A stretch of DNA of 64,000 nt from Sorangium cellulosum (GCF_004135735.1 NZ_CP012670.1:8937501-9001500); one strand, 5' to 3'. Positions 41,628 to 50,954 are shown, counted from the stretch's first letter. Notes: generated by a model from the sequence alone, not told the origin. Numbers and translations are program-made.

Positions 41628-43007
41628 TCACGGGCCCCGGAGCAGCTCCGGCACCACCTCGCCGTCGCGCAGGTGCTCGCGCGGGGGGATGCCGAAGGCG
41701 AACAGGAACGTGGCGAGCAGATCCGGCGGGGCGATCGGCCTCGGGCCGTCCTGGAACGTCTTCGCCGGGGCCGGCAGGAGCTGCTCCGGGTCGGTCCTGC
41801 CGAAGGCGAGGTCTCCGCGGAACCGGGGCGAGATCACCATCGCGGAGTTGTTGGGGTAATGGTCCCGGCCCATCGCCGTGTTGAGCTGGGGAGCGCGGCA
41901 GAAGTCGCTCGTCACGAGGATGTGCGTGTGATCCGAGAGCTTCTTGCCCGCCCGGGTCGGGTGAGGGGCCTTGTCGAGCGCGCCGAGGAGCGCCGCGATG
42001 AGGTCGAAGAGCTCCTGCTGCGTGGCCGCGTGCTGGCGGTAATTGGCCGTGTGGGTGTCGAATCCGCTGCTCGAGAAGCTCACGCAGCGGACCACGTTCC
42101 GCTGGATCGCCTCCAGCGCGAACGCCGCGTTGACGGCGGCGGGCCCGGCGAACCGGGCCGCGTAATCGAGCTCGGGGTGCGCCCGCACGAGCCGGCCCCG
42201 CGAGAACACCTCGTGGAGCCCGGATCTGAGCATCTTGCCGAGCCCCTCCGCCTGGAGCGAGAAGCCGTCCAGGGCCTCGCTGCGGCCGGCGCGCGCGGCG
42301 AGCGTCCTGGCCTCCTCGGAGAGGAGCGCGGTCACCGCGGCGCGGTCGTCGTCGGTGTCGTAGAGGCGCGCGCGCGTGAGCGCGCGGCTGATCGTGCCGA
42401 TGTCCGCGACCATGAGCGGGGCGGCGCGGCGGTCGAGGCGGCCGCCGACGAACGCCGAGGGGTACTGCACCGAGACGACGGGGAAGGTCTGGCCCGCGCC
42501 GAGCTCGCTCGCGCAGATCGCGTCGAGGCTGGACGACATGGCACGGCCGCCGCCGAGGTGCCTCCCGGTCGTCGCGAACGCCGTCCCGTCGGGGTGGCTC
42601 ACGGTGTTCATGGCGAGGCCGTTGACGATGCATAGCCGGTCGTACAGGTCGGCGAGGCGGCCGATCGCGGGGCCGAAGACGAGGTTGGATCCCCGCGGCC
42701 TCACCGGCGTGAAGCTCCTGGCGGCGCCGCTCCCGGGCGCGTCGACCCAGCGGCGGAGCGGCGCCGTGTCGGTGTTGTCGGTCGTCGCGGGCTCGATCAG
42801 GCCCTTGCGCTCGTTCCGCGGATCGGCCCAGAGCGTGACGTCCCAGCCGCCGGCGGCGTGAATGAAGAGGAAGAACTCGTCCTCGACGGCCCGGGCCTCG
42901 CCGGCGAGGGCGCGCGCCGGGAGGGCGACGGCGCCCGAGAGCGCGGCGCCCGCCGCGGCCCTGAGCAGCGCGCGGCGCGGGAGATCCGGCACTCGATGCG
43001 CTGCCAT
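41628..43007 (-). CDS. DUF1501 protein with Tat-like signal
   Basis: A 459-aa protein; ATG at 43007. The N-terminus L-P-R-R-A-L-L-R-A-A-A-G-A-A-L is a twin-arginine-type signal ending near A-R-A-L-A-G. The DUF1501 (alkaline-phosphatase-like fold) wording is F-L-F-I-H-A-A-G-G-W-D, L-C-I-V-N-G-L-A-M, S-S-G-F-D-T-H, T-H-I-L-V-T-S-D-F-C-R and G-R-D-H-Y-P-N-N. The usual partner, a DUF1800 or DUF1592 protein, is not adjacent here. It is predicted to be periplasmic, possibly a metal-dependent hydrolase, with unknown substrate. Confidence 0.9.
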   Translation of the reverse strand: MAAHRVPDLPRRALLRAAAGAALSGAVALPARALAGEARAVEDEFFLFIHAAGGWDVTLWADPRNERKGLIEPATTDNTDTAPLRRWVDAPGSGAARSFTPVRPRGSNLVFGPAIGRLADLYDRLCIVNGLAMNTVSHPDGTAFATTGRHLGGGRAMSSSLDAICASELGAGQTFPVVSVQYPSAFVGGRLDRRAAPLMVADIGTISRALTRARLYDTDDDRAAVTALLSEEARTLAARAGRSEALDGFSLQAEGLGKMLRSGLHEVFSRGRLVRAHPELDYAARFAGPAAVNAAFALEAIQRNVVRCVSFSSSGFDTHTANYRQHAATQQELFDLIAALLGALDKAPHPTRAGKKLSDHTHILVTSDFCRAPQLNTAMGRDHYPNNSAMVISPRFRGDLAFGRTDPEQLLPAPAKTFQDGPRPIAPPDLLATFLFAFGIPPREHLRDGEVVPELLRGP

Positions 43008-43186
43008 CGAGGGCGAAGTCTGCCGCCGGCGAGGGCGGTGCGCAAGCGCGCGGGCCGGGGGCCTGCGGCTGCCTCGATTCAGCGACTCGAGCCGCGATCC
43101 GTTCCCCGCGCCGCCCCACGGACACCCGCGCTTGACGCGGGCTCGACGGGCTGCCTACGCTGAAGATCAGCACGGTGGTCAGCGCG

Positions 43187-44431
43187 ATGCCCGCGTGGAG
43201 AAGAGGCCTCTCCGGACAGGTACGAAGGCGCTCATCGCTGATCGCCGGCGGTCTCTTTCTCGGCAGCATGCTGGGCCAGGCTTGCTCCTCGGCGCCCAGC
43301 GGCGGCCCCGACGGCGGCGGCGCGGGCGCTGCGCCCGGCGGCGCGACGGCCTCCGGCGGGGGGACGGAGGGGGCGGGCGGCGGACCCATCGTCGACGAGG
43401 CGCCGAGGTTCGCGATCGAAGGCGTCACCACGTGGCGCCACGGCGCGAGCGCCGCATACACCCTCATTCACGACGACACCTGCGGCGCCGGCCTCGACAA
43501 TCAGCTCTCGGTCGCCGCGCCGGCGCTCGGGCAACGCGGGCTGCGCGCCTCGTTCGGGGCGATCGTGCAGAGCTGCGTCGAGCGCGACCTCTGGGATGCG
43601 CTCCGGGAGCTCCTCGCGCAAGGCCACGAGATCGTCAACCACAGCTTCAGTCACCCCGATCTGACCATGCCCCCCGTCGACCTGGCCGTGGAGATCGACG
43701 GCGCGCGCGCGACGCTGGAAGCCGAGCTGTCCGGATACGGCATCACCTTCTTCGTGTTTCCCCTGGACGCGTTCAACGACGAGCTCGTGGACCACCTGCG
43801 AGCGCAGGGTTACCTCGGCGCGCGCGCGGGCGCGCGGGGCGTCAATCCGCCGGATTACGAGGACGATCTCCGCATCCGCTTCGATGTCTTCGGCCCCGGC
43901 TACTCCGTGTACGCCGGCGCCGCAGGGACGCCGTGCGCGGCGGTGGCGCCGGGCGACGAGGCCGGCGGCGCGTCCCCCGCGTGCCGGCAGTACATCCTCG
44001 ATCAGCTCGTGGAGGACGCGATCGCCGCCGGCGGCTGGGGCGTGCGGGAGCTGCACAGCGTCGCGGGCGAGGCCTGGGAGCCCGTGCCCATCGACGAGTA
44101 CGAGGCCCACCTCGATCGCGTCAGGGACAGGATCGACGCGGGCGCGCTCTGGATGGACACGGCGAGCGCCGTCCTCCGCTACCGCCGCGCCCGGGAGGCC
44201 TGCCCGCCGCCCGTCGTGCGCGGCGACCGGCTCCTGTTCGCCCCGCCGTCGGGGCGCTGCGCGGCGTACGCGACCCCCTTGACGTGGATCGTCAAGCCGC
44301 TCGCCGGCGCGCCCACGGCGCTCTCGGCGATCCAGGACGGCGCGCCCCTGGACACCCGGGCCGTCGGCGACGGGCGCTTCCTCGTCGACGCCGACCCGGC
44401 TGGCGGCGCCGTCACGCTCTCGGCACAATGA
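43187..44431 (+). CDS. Polysaccharide deacetylase (NodB-like) lipoprotein
   Basis: About 414 aa from ATG 43187 (a GTG at 43175 is also in frame). The signal has lipobox L-G-Q-A-C-S-S; a Gly/Ala linker runs to about residue 65. The NodB metal and catalytic motifs are present: the Asp pair in T-L-I-H-D-D-T-C-G, and the zinc-binding H-x3-H in H-E-I-V-N-H-S-F-S-H-P-D. The domain continues with F-F-V-F-P-L-D-A-F-N. It would de-N-acetylate a GlcNAc-containing polymer (peptidoglycan, chitin or exopolysaccharide) outside the inner membrane. A small gene follows 22 bp later with its own ribosome site, so the two form an operon. Confidence 0.86.
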   Translation: MPAWRRGLSGQVRRRSSLIAGGLFLGSMLGQACSSAPSGGPDGGGAGAAPGGATASGGGTEGAGGGPIVDEAPRFAIEGVTTWRHGASAAYTLIHDDTCGAGLDNQLSVAAPALGQRGLRASFGAIVQSCVERDLWDALRELLAQGHEIVNHSFSHPDLTMPPVDLAVEIDGARATLEAELSGYGITFFVFPLDAFNDELVDHLRAQGYLGARAGARGVNPPDYEDDLRIRFDVFGPGYSVYAGAAGTPCAAVAPGDEAGGASPACRQYILDQLVEDAIAAGGWGVRELHSVAGEAWEPVPIDEYEAHLDRVRDRIDAGALWMDTASAVLRYRRAREACPPPVVRGDRLLFAPPSGRCAAYATPLTWIVKPLAGAPTALSAIQDGAPLDTRAVGDGRFLVDADPAGGAVTLSAQ

Positions 44432-44453
44432 GCGCCGGAGAAAGGAGCGCGCA

Positions 44454-44819
44454 GTGGCGAAGATCACCGTATACGAGACGTTCTACAAGTCCGATATCGA
44501 GGCGCTGCTCGACGCCGGCATCCACGTGAGCCTCGCGTTCGACGCCTCCCACAGGAGAGTCGAGAAATCGGTCCACCTCGAGCTGCTCATCGACGCCAGC
44601 CGCGCCGCCATCCAGCGGCTCAGGAGCTGCAACAACAGCACGTACATCAAGCTGAAGGGCGCATTGATGTACGGCGAGGGCATCCACAAGCTCGAGTGCC
44701 ACCATTTCGAGCAGGATATCGTCGACGGCTCGCCGAAATCGTACGAAATCCGCCAGAACCGCGCGATCGTGCGGCACGGCGACGTGGGGGAGGTGGTGCA
44801 GGACATCGGCTGGTGGTGA
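44454..44819 (+). CDS. Hypothetical protein, 121 aa
   Basis: The GTG at 44454 is preceded by AAAGGAG. The protein reads M-A-K-I-T-V-Y-E-T-F-Y-K-S-D-I-E-A-L-L-D-A-G-I and later Y-I-K-L-K-G-A-L-M-Y-G-E-G-I-H-K-L-E-C-H-H-F-E-Q, ending I-G-W-W. Its composition is balanced and less GC-biased at the protein level than neighbouring shadows, so it is real. No signal peptide, membrane segment or recognised domain was found. It is downstream of the polysaccharide deacetylase in the same operon. Its function is unknown. Confidence 0.68.
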   Translation: MAKITVYETFYKSDIEALLDAGIHVSLAFDASHRRVEKSVHLELLIDASRAAIQRLRSCNNSTYIKLKGALMYGEGIHKLECHHFEQDIVDGSPKSYEIRQNRAIVRHGDVGEVVQDIGWW

Positions 44820-44904
44820 GCGCGCCGCGCCCGGCGCATCGCGCGCCGGGGCCGCCGCCGGCGCGCCGGGGGGGGCCCGGTGCAGCCGGCGGGCGATCGG
44901 TCCG

Positions 44905-46041
44905 TCACAGGCAGGGGTCTTCGCCGAGCGCCGCGGTGCACGCGCCCGGATCGTCGAACGCGCGGCTGACATGGAGCAGCCGACAGGCGAGCGTGTCGCC
45001 CTCGGCGCTCGCGACGGCATAGCCGGAGTCGCCGGCGGCGCCCGGCACCGCGCTGCATGCGATCTCGCACTCTTCCTGCGCCGTGAAGATCGCGTCGTAC
45101 ATCTCCCCGCAGGCCGCCTCGAGCAGCCTGCAGTACGACGCGCAGTTGCCCGTGGACGTGGCGTCGTTGTCCATCCCGCAATGGCCGTCGCCGCCCGGCC
45201 CGGCGTGCCCGCAATGGGTGACCGGATCCAGCATGGCGCTGTAGGCGTGGTACTTGCGGCAGCCCACGGTGTTCTCGGTCCGGTCCTCCGCGCCGCCGGG
45301 CGCGAGCGCCGAGCAGACGGAGAGGCACTGCTCGCGGGACTCGTAGACGGCCAGGTCGCCCGCGCAGGACGTCATGACGACCTGGCAGTAGTCCTCGCAG
45401 CCCGGCTGGGTCCCCGCCGGATCGACGCACGGCTCCACCGGGATCAGGCTCGCGTGACGGCAGTGCTCGTCGGGCTCCACCGTCGCGGAGCTCACGTGCA
45501 CGAGGCGGCATTGCAGCGTGTCGCCCTCGTGGTTCTCGATGACGTCGAACGCCTCGACGTCCTTGAGCCCCGCGCACATGGCGACGCACTCCTCCTGCGT
45601 GGGGAACTCGGGCGAGCACGACGCGGCCTGCAGCGCGCAGTAGCTCTCGCAGTTGCTCCCGCACACCCCGGCGCCGCCCGGGCCCGCCGCCGGGCAGTGC
45701 ACCGAGGGCTCGCCGGTGCGCCCCGCCAGATCCGCCTGCCGGGCGCGGCAGGCGAGCGTGTTGCCCACGGGCTCCAGGGGATCGCCCGGGTCCAGCGCCG
45801 CGCACACGCCGTGGCAGGTCTCCAGCGTGGAGTAGACCTGATTCTCGCCCGTGCAGCTCGCCATCACGGCGTCGCAGTAGGAGGTGCACGCCTCGCTCAC
45901 GGGGGGAGGGTCCGTGTTCTCTTCCTTCGGCGGGACGAACGTGCGGTCCTCGATGCCGGCGATGGCGTGGCACCCGAGCCAGGAGGAGCCCGCCAGCGGG
46001 GCGAGCAGGAGGAGCGGCAGGAGCCCTGTCGTGCGCCTCAT
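44905..46041 (-). CDS. Cys-rich repeat lipoprotein, partner of TPR/PEGA protein
   Basis: A 378-aa protein; the ATG overlaps the stop of the upstream TPR/PEGA gene by four bases. The signal has lipobox S-S-W-L-G-C. The mature part has four repeats of about 80-90 residues. Each carries C-x-x-Y-C-x-x-V/L-x-x-x-C, then Y/F and Q/T-E-x-C-x-x-x-C-x-x-L, then N/D-T-L/V-x-C-R and a His-rich turn (H-C-x-H-A). With about 30 Cys it must be disulfide-bonded and exported. It is the lipoprotein of a kinase/TPR-PEGA/lipoprotein set (48892 to 44905). The function is unknown; surface binding or sensing is inferred. Confidence 0.78.
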   Translation of the reverse strand: MRRTTGLLPLLLLAPLAGSSWLGCHAIAGIEDRTFVPPKEENTDPPPVSEACTSYCDAVMASCTGENQVYSTLETCHGVCAALDPGDPLEPVGNTLACRARQADLAGRTGEPSVHCPAAGPGGAGVCGSNCESYCALQAASCSPEFPTQEECVAMCAGLKDVEAFDVIENHEGDTLQCRLVHVSSATVEPDEHCRHASLIPVEPCVDPAGTQPGCEDYCQVVMTSCAGDLAVYESREQCLSVCSALAPGGAEDRTENTVGCRKYHAYSAMLDPVTHCGHAGPGGDGHCGMDNDATSTGNCASYCRLLEAACGEMYDAIFTAQEECEIACSAVPGAAGDSGYAVASAEGDTLACRLLHVSRAFDDPGACTAALGEDPCL

Positions 46042-47108
46042 TCGAACGTCCCTCCCACGCGCAGCCCGACGTTGCGCGCGTCCACGAGCGGCCCCACCTG
46101 GACCCCGGACGACGACCTCGGCGCCACGAGGTACAGCACGGCGCCGCCGATGACCGCGGCCGCCCCGACCCCGAACGCGATGTTCGAGGCGGTGGCGGCG
46201 CTGCTCGCCTCCTCCGTCAGCGTGACGCCGCGGGGATCCTCGCACGTGCTGCCGCCCTTGCAGTAGCCCTCGGCGTCGCCGTTCTTCGAGAGGGCCTTCA
46301 CGCCGAAGAACGTCCCGACGCCGAGCCCCACGATGCCCGCGCCGCCCACGACGAGGCCGAGCGTGCGCATCGCGTCGCCCCGCGACCCCGCCGGCGCCGG
46401 CGCGGGCGCCGGGGTGGGCGCTGGCGCCGCCGCGCCGCGCGCGGGCGCCGGGCCCACGGCCTCGCCGGGCGGCGGCTCGCCGGGGGCGGGCGGCGGCGCC
46501 TCGAGCCGATCGAGCGGCGGCACATCGACGTTCGCCACGGCCTTGTTCTTCCCCAGCTTCACCGTCGTCGTCCAGGTCTCGTGCCCCGGGGCGCTCGCCT
46601 CGATCGCGATCTCGCCCGGATCCACCGGGATCGCGATGCCGAAGACCGCCCGCTCGACGACCTTTCCGGAGGAGCGCACCGTGAACTCCGGGAGCGACAG
46701 GTTCTCCGGCGCGACGCGGATGCTGAGCTTCGACAGGGTCGGCTCCAGCCGGGCCGCCCTCGCCTGCGCCTTGCGGGCGCGCTCGGCTTGCCCTGCGGCC
46801 CTCGACTCCGACATGGCCTGGCGGAACGTGGCCCAGGCGCTCGCCGTGCGGCCGGTGTTCTCGTAGCACTCGGCCAGGTAGAGGAGCGTGCCAATCCCCG
46901 GATCGACGCGGTGACTCTCCTCCAGCTTCGGGCACGCCTCCGCGCTGCGCCCCTGCCTCATCAGATCGAGCGCCGCGTCGAAGAGCGCCTCCGCCACGGC
47001 CTTCTCGGCGGCGCTCGGCTCCGCCCGCGCGGGGAGCGCCCCGGAGATCAACGCCGCGCACAGACCCAGGGCGATGGGGGTTGCGAGGCTTCGCTGATGG
47101 CGTCTCAT
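46038..47108 (-). CDS. TPR/PEGA-like envelope protein next to a kinase
   Basis: A 356-aa protein; ATG at 47108. A Sec signal ends near L-P-A-R-A. TPR-type helices follow (L-F-D-A-A-L-D-L-M-R-Q-G-R; A-C-P-K-L-E-E-S-H-R-V-D-P-G-I-G-T-L-L-Y-L-A-E-C-Y-E). Then a PEGA-like beta domain (I-P-V-D-P-G-E-I-A-I-E-A-S-A-P-G-H-E), a Pro/Ala linker, and two hydrophobic segments around C-K-G-G-S-T-C. This is the general architecture of 332-1288, 13511-14401 and 52582-53535. It begins about 75 bp after a kinase gene and is coupled to the Cys-rich lipoprotein. The orientation of the TPR part is probably periplasmic because of the signal. Confidence 0.82.
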   Translation of the reverse strand: MRRHQRSLATPIALGLCAALISGALPARAEPSAAEKAVAEALFDAALDLMRQGRSAEACPKLEESHRVDPGIGTLLYLAECYENTGRTASAWATFRQAMSESRAAGQAERARKAQARAARLEPTLSKLSIRVAPENLSLPEFTVRSSGKVVERAVFGIAIPVDPGEIAIEASAPGHETWTTTVKLGKNKAVANVDVPPLDRLEAPPPAPGEPPPGEAVGPAPARGAAAPAPTPAPAPAPAGSRGDAMRTLGLVVGGAGIVGLGVGTFFGVKALSKNGDAEGYCKGGSTCEDPRGVTLTEEASSAATASNIAFGVGAAAVIGGAVLYLVAPRSSSGVQVGPLVDARNVGLRVGGTFE

Positions 47109-47182
47109 TCGTCCTGTATTCTCCTCCAAGCTGACCGCGACAGGGCCCGTGGGCCGTCGCCCGGTTGACGCGGGCGCCGCGC

Positions 47183-48892
47183 TCAACGCCGCCCGCCGAA
47201 GTCGCTGATCGGATTGCTCCCGTCTGGCTCCGGGCGCGCTCCCGGGCCCGGCCGCGGGCGTTCGGCCGGTCGGGGCGCAGGGGTCGCCGGCGGCGCGGGC
47301 CGCCGGGCGGTGGGCGGCGCCGCCGGGCTGGAGGACGTCTCCGGCGGCGGCGCGGCCGCGCTGCTGGCCGGCGCAGGCGGCTCCGGCGCGCCGGGGGCCG
47401 CCTCGGGCGCCGCGGCGCTCGCGGCGCCGGCCGCCTCGTCGGGCGCTGCGGCGCTCGCGGCGCCGGGGGCCGCCTCGGCGCTCGCGGCGCCGGGGGCCGC
47501 CTCGGCGCTCGCGGCGCCGGGGGCCGCCTCGGCGCTCACGGCGCCGGGGGCCGCCTCGGGCGCGTGCTCCGGCGCCGCCGCCGCAGGTGGCGACGCCGCC
47601 GCGGGCGCGGGGGGCTGCTCGCCGCCGGCGGTGTTCCCGGAGCGCAGGAAGAGCACGGCGCCGAGCGCGAGCGCGGCCAGGGCGCCGCCGGCCGCGAGGG
47701 CCAGGCCGAGGAGCGCGCCTTTGCGCCCCGCGCGCGCCGCGTGGCCCGTGTTGCTCCACGAGTTCGCCGTGGGACCCGTCTCCGCGGACGCCGCGGGAGA
47801 CAGCCCGCCGTGCGGCACGGACAGGCGCGATTCGCCGGCCTGAGGGCCACCGGTCGTCGCCCCGGACAGGCTGACCGTCGCCCCGGGCTGGCTGTACGCC
47901 GTGCCGGGCTGGCTGTACGCCGCCCCGGGCTGGCTGTACGCCGCCCCGGGCTGGCTGAACGGCGTCGGTCCGGGATCCGGGAGCCCGAGCACGCGGCGCG
48001 CGCGCTCGACGTGGACGTGGCTCCCGGCCGGACCGAACCCGAGGAGCGCAACCCCCAGATCCCCGACGTTCCTCCACCGCTGGTCGGGCTCCTTGGCGAG
48101 GCAGCACATCACCGCCGCGTCGAGCTCGCGCGGGATATCGGGGCGGAGCTGCGCCATCGTGGCGGGGACCTCGTGGAGCAGCGAGGCGAAGAGCTGAGCG
48201 ACGGAGTCGCCATCATAGGGAGTCCGCCCGGTCAGCATCTGATACACGATGACGCCGAGCGCCCAGATGTCGGTGCGCGCGTCCACGTCCCTGGCAGACC
48301 GCACCTGCTCCGGGGACATGTAGAGCGGCGAGCCGAGGAGGGCCGCTGTCTTGGTCAGCGCCAGCTCGTCGCGCGAGCTGCCGAGCAGCGATTTGGAGAT
48401 GCCGAAGTCGAGGACCTTGAGGACCCGCCCGCCGTCGGGCCGGCGCGAGAGGAACAGGTTGGCCGGCTTGAGATCGCGATGCACGATCCCCGCGGCGTGC
48501 GCCTCGGCCATGGCCTCGATGGCCTGGAGGATGTAGCCCACGGCCTCCACCACGGGCAGCGGGCCTCGCGCCCGGATCTCGTCCGCGAGGTTGTTCCCCT
48601 CCAGGAACTCCATCACCATGTAGGGCATCCCGTCCTGCAGCGAGCCGACATCCAGGACGCGCGCCACGTGCTCGCTCTTGATCCGGGCCAGCGCGCGCGC
48701 CTCGCGGCGGAACCGCTCCGCCGGGTTGCCGTCCCCGACGCCGGGCGAGAGCAGGAACTTCATCGCGACCCGCTGCTCGAGCTCCAGGTGCCACGCGGCG
48801 ACGATCATGCCCATCGCACCTGAGCCCACGATCTGCTCCACGCGGTACTTGCCCGCCAGCACATCGCCCACCGCCACGGGAGCCGCCGCCAT
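47183..48892 (-). CDS. Membrane-anchored Hanks-type Ser/Thr protein kinase
   Basis: A 569-aa protein; ATG at 48892. The kinase domain spans residues about 15-285: G-S-G-A-M-G-M-I-V, Lys in R-V-A-M-K-F-L, H-R-D-L-K-P-A-N (canonical), D-F-G-I-S-K-S and S-P-E-Q-V. Repeats of S-Q-P-G-A-A-Y occur around 315-340. One transmembrane segment (G-L-A-L-A-A-G-G-A-L-A-A-L-A-L-G) follows near 400. The exported tail is Ala/Pro repeats and ends S-D-F-G-G-R-R, without the Cys-flanked block seen on the kinase at 12013. It is first in a three-gene set with the TPR/PEGA protein and Cys-rich lipoprotein. Confidence 0.94.
   Translation of the reverse strand: MAAAPVAVGDVLAGKYRVEQIVGSGAMGMIVAAWHLELEQRVAMKFLLSPGVGDGNPAERFRREARALARIKSEHVARVLDVGSLQDGMPYMVMEFLEGNNLADEIRARGPLPVVEAVGYILQAIEAMAEAHAAGIVHRDLKPANLFLSRRPDGGRVLKVLDFGISKSLLGSSRDELALTKTAALLGSPLYMSPEQVRSARDVDARTDIWALGVIVYQMLTGRTPYDGDSVAQLFASLLHEVPATMAQLRPDIPRELDAAVMCCLAKEPDQRWRNVGDLGVALLGFGPAGSHVHVERARRVLGLPDPGPTPFSQPGAAYSQPGAAYSQPGTAYSQPGATVSLSGATTGGPQAGESRLSVPHGGLSPAASAETGPTANSWSNTGHAARAGRKGALLGLALAAGGALAALALGAVLFLRSGNTAGGEQPPAPAAASPPAAAAPEHAPEAAPGAVSAEAAPGAASAEAAPGAASAEAAPGAASAAAPDEAAGAASAAAPEAAPGAPEPPAPASSAAAPPPETSSSPAAPPTARRPAPPATPAPRPAERPRPGPGARPEPDGSNPISDFGGRR
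47395..47570. repeat. Ala/Pro-coding degenerate repeat in kinase tail
   Basis: Multiple copies of a 30-bp unit (GCCTCGGCGCTCGCGGCGCC with GGGGGCC) encode the E-A-A-P-G-A-A-S-A repeats of the exported tail of the kinase. Confidence 0.75.
47885..47958. repeat. 21-bp tandem repeat in kinase linker
   Basis: Three to four copies of CTGTACGCCGCCCCGGGCTGG (21 bp) encode S-Q-P-G-A-A-Y repeats between the catalytic domain and membrane segment of the kinase. Confidence 0.85.
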
Positions 48893-49138
48893 GGGCCGTA
48901 GGGTAGCCGAGATCCGGGGGGATCACCTACTTCGGAGAGCCACGTCGTGCGCGCGAGACGGGAGAGCCTGCGCACATCCCCCCGGGACAGCCGTGTGCCC
49001 GGACACGCGCCTGGGCACGTGGAAGGCGGCTCGATGCCCTGCCGGCGAGGCCCGAGCTTCCGCGATGAACGGCGCCCTCGGCGAGCACCGCGCAGAGCCC
49101 GCAGCGGATCGCCCCGGGCCCCGCGATGCGCGGCGCCC

Positions 49139-49909
49139 TCAGAGCATCATGCCGCCGGACGCCTCGATGCGCTGGCCGGTGATCCAGTGGCTCTCGGGCG
49201 CGAGGAGCAGGGCGGCCAGGCCGCCGATGTCGTCCGGGAGGCCGACCCGGCCGAGGGCGGTCTGGGCGGCGAGGGCCCGGTTCAGCTCGGCGTCGTCGCG
49301 CACGCGGCCGCCCCCGAAATCGGTCTCGATCGCGCCCGGCGCGAGCACGTTGACCGAGATCTTCCGCGGTCCGAGCTCCTTCGCCAGGTAGCGGGTGAGC
49401 ACCTCCACGCCGCCCTTCATCGCGGCGTAGGCGGAGTACCCGGGATAGGTGAACCGCGCGAGCCCGGACGAGACGTTGAGGATGCGCCCCCCGTCCGCGA
49501 GGAGCGGCAAGAGCTTCTGCGTGAGGAAGAACGTCCCCTTCAGGTGGACGTTCATGAGCGCGTCGAACTGCTCCTCCGTGGTCGCGGCGAAGCTCGCGTG
49601 GGCGCCGATGCCGGCGTTGTTCACCAGGCCATCGAGGCGATCGCGCCCGAAGCGGCCGGCGAGCTCCGCCCTCACCGCCCCGGCGAACGCGTCGAAGCCG
49701 CGCGTGTCGCCGACGTCGAGCGCGAGGGCCGCGGCCTTGCCTCCCCTGGCCTCGATCTGCCTCACCACGCCCGCCGCCTCGGCCGCGGCGCTGCGGTAGG
49801 TGAGGATGACGCCCGCGCCGCGCTCGGCGAGGTGGAGGGCCATGCTCTTTCCCAGCCCGCGGCTCCCACCGGTGATGAGGGCGACGGGGCTCTGCTTCGG
49901 TGTGCTCAT
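49139..49909 (-). CDS. Short-chain dehydrogenase/reductase (SDR)
   Basis: A 256-aa cytoplasmic oxidoreductase; ATG at 49909 with AAAGGAT upstream. It has the classical SDR motifs: the cofactor loop T-G-G-S-R-G-L-G-K near residue 13, N-N-A-G-I-G, the catalytic Ser in N-V-S-S-G, Y-x3-K as Y-S-A-Y-A-A-M-K, and P-G-A-I-E-T-D-F. The Arg in the first loop suggests an NADPH preference. The substrate is unknown. The gene is divergent from a LysR regulator across about 118 bp, so it is probably that regulator's target, mirroring the oxidoreductase/LysR pair at 6469-8556. Confidence 0.92.
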   Translation of the reverse strand: MSTPKQSPVALITGGSRGLGKSMALHLAERGAGVILTYRSAAAEAAGVVRQIEARGGKAAALALDVGDTRGFDAFAGAVRAELAGRFGRDRLDGLVNNAGIGAHASFAATTEEQFDALMNVHLKGTFFLTQKLLPLLADGGRILNVSSGLARFTYPGYSAYAAMKGGVEVLTRYLAKELGPRKISVNVLAPGAIETDFGGGRVRDDAELNRALAAQTALGRVGLPDDIGGLAALLLAPESHWITGQRIEASGGMML

Positions 49910-50027
49910 GGTCGGATCCTTTCGAGGGCGACGCGGCGCCTCGCCGCTGTCCGCGATCGTGAATAGCGAGCCGTCTCCGGTTGAGAAAGCCCCGGGATTC
50001 CGACACACTGTTTCGTCGGCCGGAACA

Positions 50028-50954
50028 ATGAGCGTCGATCTCGAATCGCTGAAGATCTTCGTGAAGGTGGCGGAGCTCGGGAGCTTCACGCGGGCCGGCG
50101 AGCACCTCGGCGTGCCCAAGGCGCGCGTGTCGCTGCGGCTCTCGGCGCTCGAGGCGGAGCTCGGCGTCCGGCTCCTCCAGCGCACGACGCGCGTCGTGCG
50201 CCTCACGCCCGACGGGGAGGAGCTGCTCCCGCGGGCGCGGCGCCTGGCGCGCGAGGCCGACGAACTCGGCGCGATGTTCCAGGGGGGCAGGGCCCTGCGC
50301 GGGCGCGTGCGGATCGATCTGCCGGTGCACCTCGCGCGCGACGTCATCATCCCGCGCCTGCCCGAGCTGCTCGCGCGCCACCCCCAGCTCGAGGTGCTCA
50401 TCAGCACGACCGATCGGCGCGTCGAGCCGCTCCGCGAGGGCTTCGACTGCGTGCTGCGCATCGGCGCCCCGGGCGACGAGCAGCTCGTCGGCAAGCGGCT
50501 CGGCGTCCTGCGGATGATGAACTGCGCGAGCCCGTCGTACCTGCGCGAGCACGGCACGCCGCTCCGGCTCGAGGATCTCGATCGGCACCTCATCGTGCAT
50601 TACTCGACGAAGCTCGGCGCCGACGCGCCGTCGTTCGAGCACCCTCACGACGGCGGCTACCGCGAGCGGCCGATGCGCAGCGTGGTGACGGTGAACAGCG
50701 CCGACGCCTACGTCGCGGCGTGCGTGGCGGGGCTCGGCATCATCCAGGCGCCGCGGATAGGGATGCTCGCCCGCGTCGCGGAGGGCGCGCTCGTCGAGGT
50801 CTTGCCCGCCCTGCCCTGCGCGCCCATGCCGGTCACGCTGCTCCACACGCACGAGCGGAGCGTGCCGCGCCGCGTGCGCGCGGTGATGAGCTGGCTCGCC
50901 GAGGTGCTCTCTCCGCACCTCGACGCGCCCGGGGGGCGTGACATGCCGCGGTGA
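50028..50954 (+). CDS. LysR-family transcriptional regulator
   Basis: A 308-aa protein from ATG 50028. The HTH reads L-E-S-L-K-I-F-V-K-V-A-E-L-G-S-F-T-R-A-G and V-P-K-A-R-V-S-L-R-L-S-A-L-E, with the family L-L-Q-R-T-T-R-V-V-R-L-T-P-D-G. The effector domain has L-P-V-H-L-A-R-D-V-I-I-P-R-L-P-E-L-L-A-R and S-A-D-A-Y-V-A-A-C-V-A-G-L-G-I-I-Q-A-P. That places it in the DsdC/CrgA-like branch often found divergent from SDR or oxidoreductase genes. It probably regulates the SDR gene and itself. Its stop codon lies inside a TGACATG element. Confidence 0.93.
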   Translation: MSVDLESLKIFVKVAELGSFTRAGEHLGVPKARVSLRLSALEAELGVRLLQRTTRVVRLTPDGEELLPRARRLAREADELGAMFQGGRALRGRVRIDLPVHLARDVIIPRLPELLARHPQLEVLISTTDRRVEPLREGFDCVLRIGAPGDEQLVGKRLGVLRMMNCASPSYLREHGTPLRLEDLDRHLIVHYSTKLGADAPSFEHPHDGGYRERPMRSVVTVNSADAYVAACVAGLGIIQAPRIGMLARVAEGALVEVLPALPCAPMPVTLLHTHERSVPRRVRAVMSWLAEVLSPHLDAPGGRDMPR

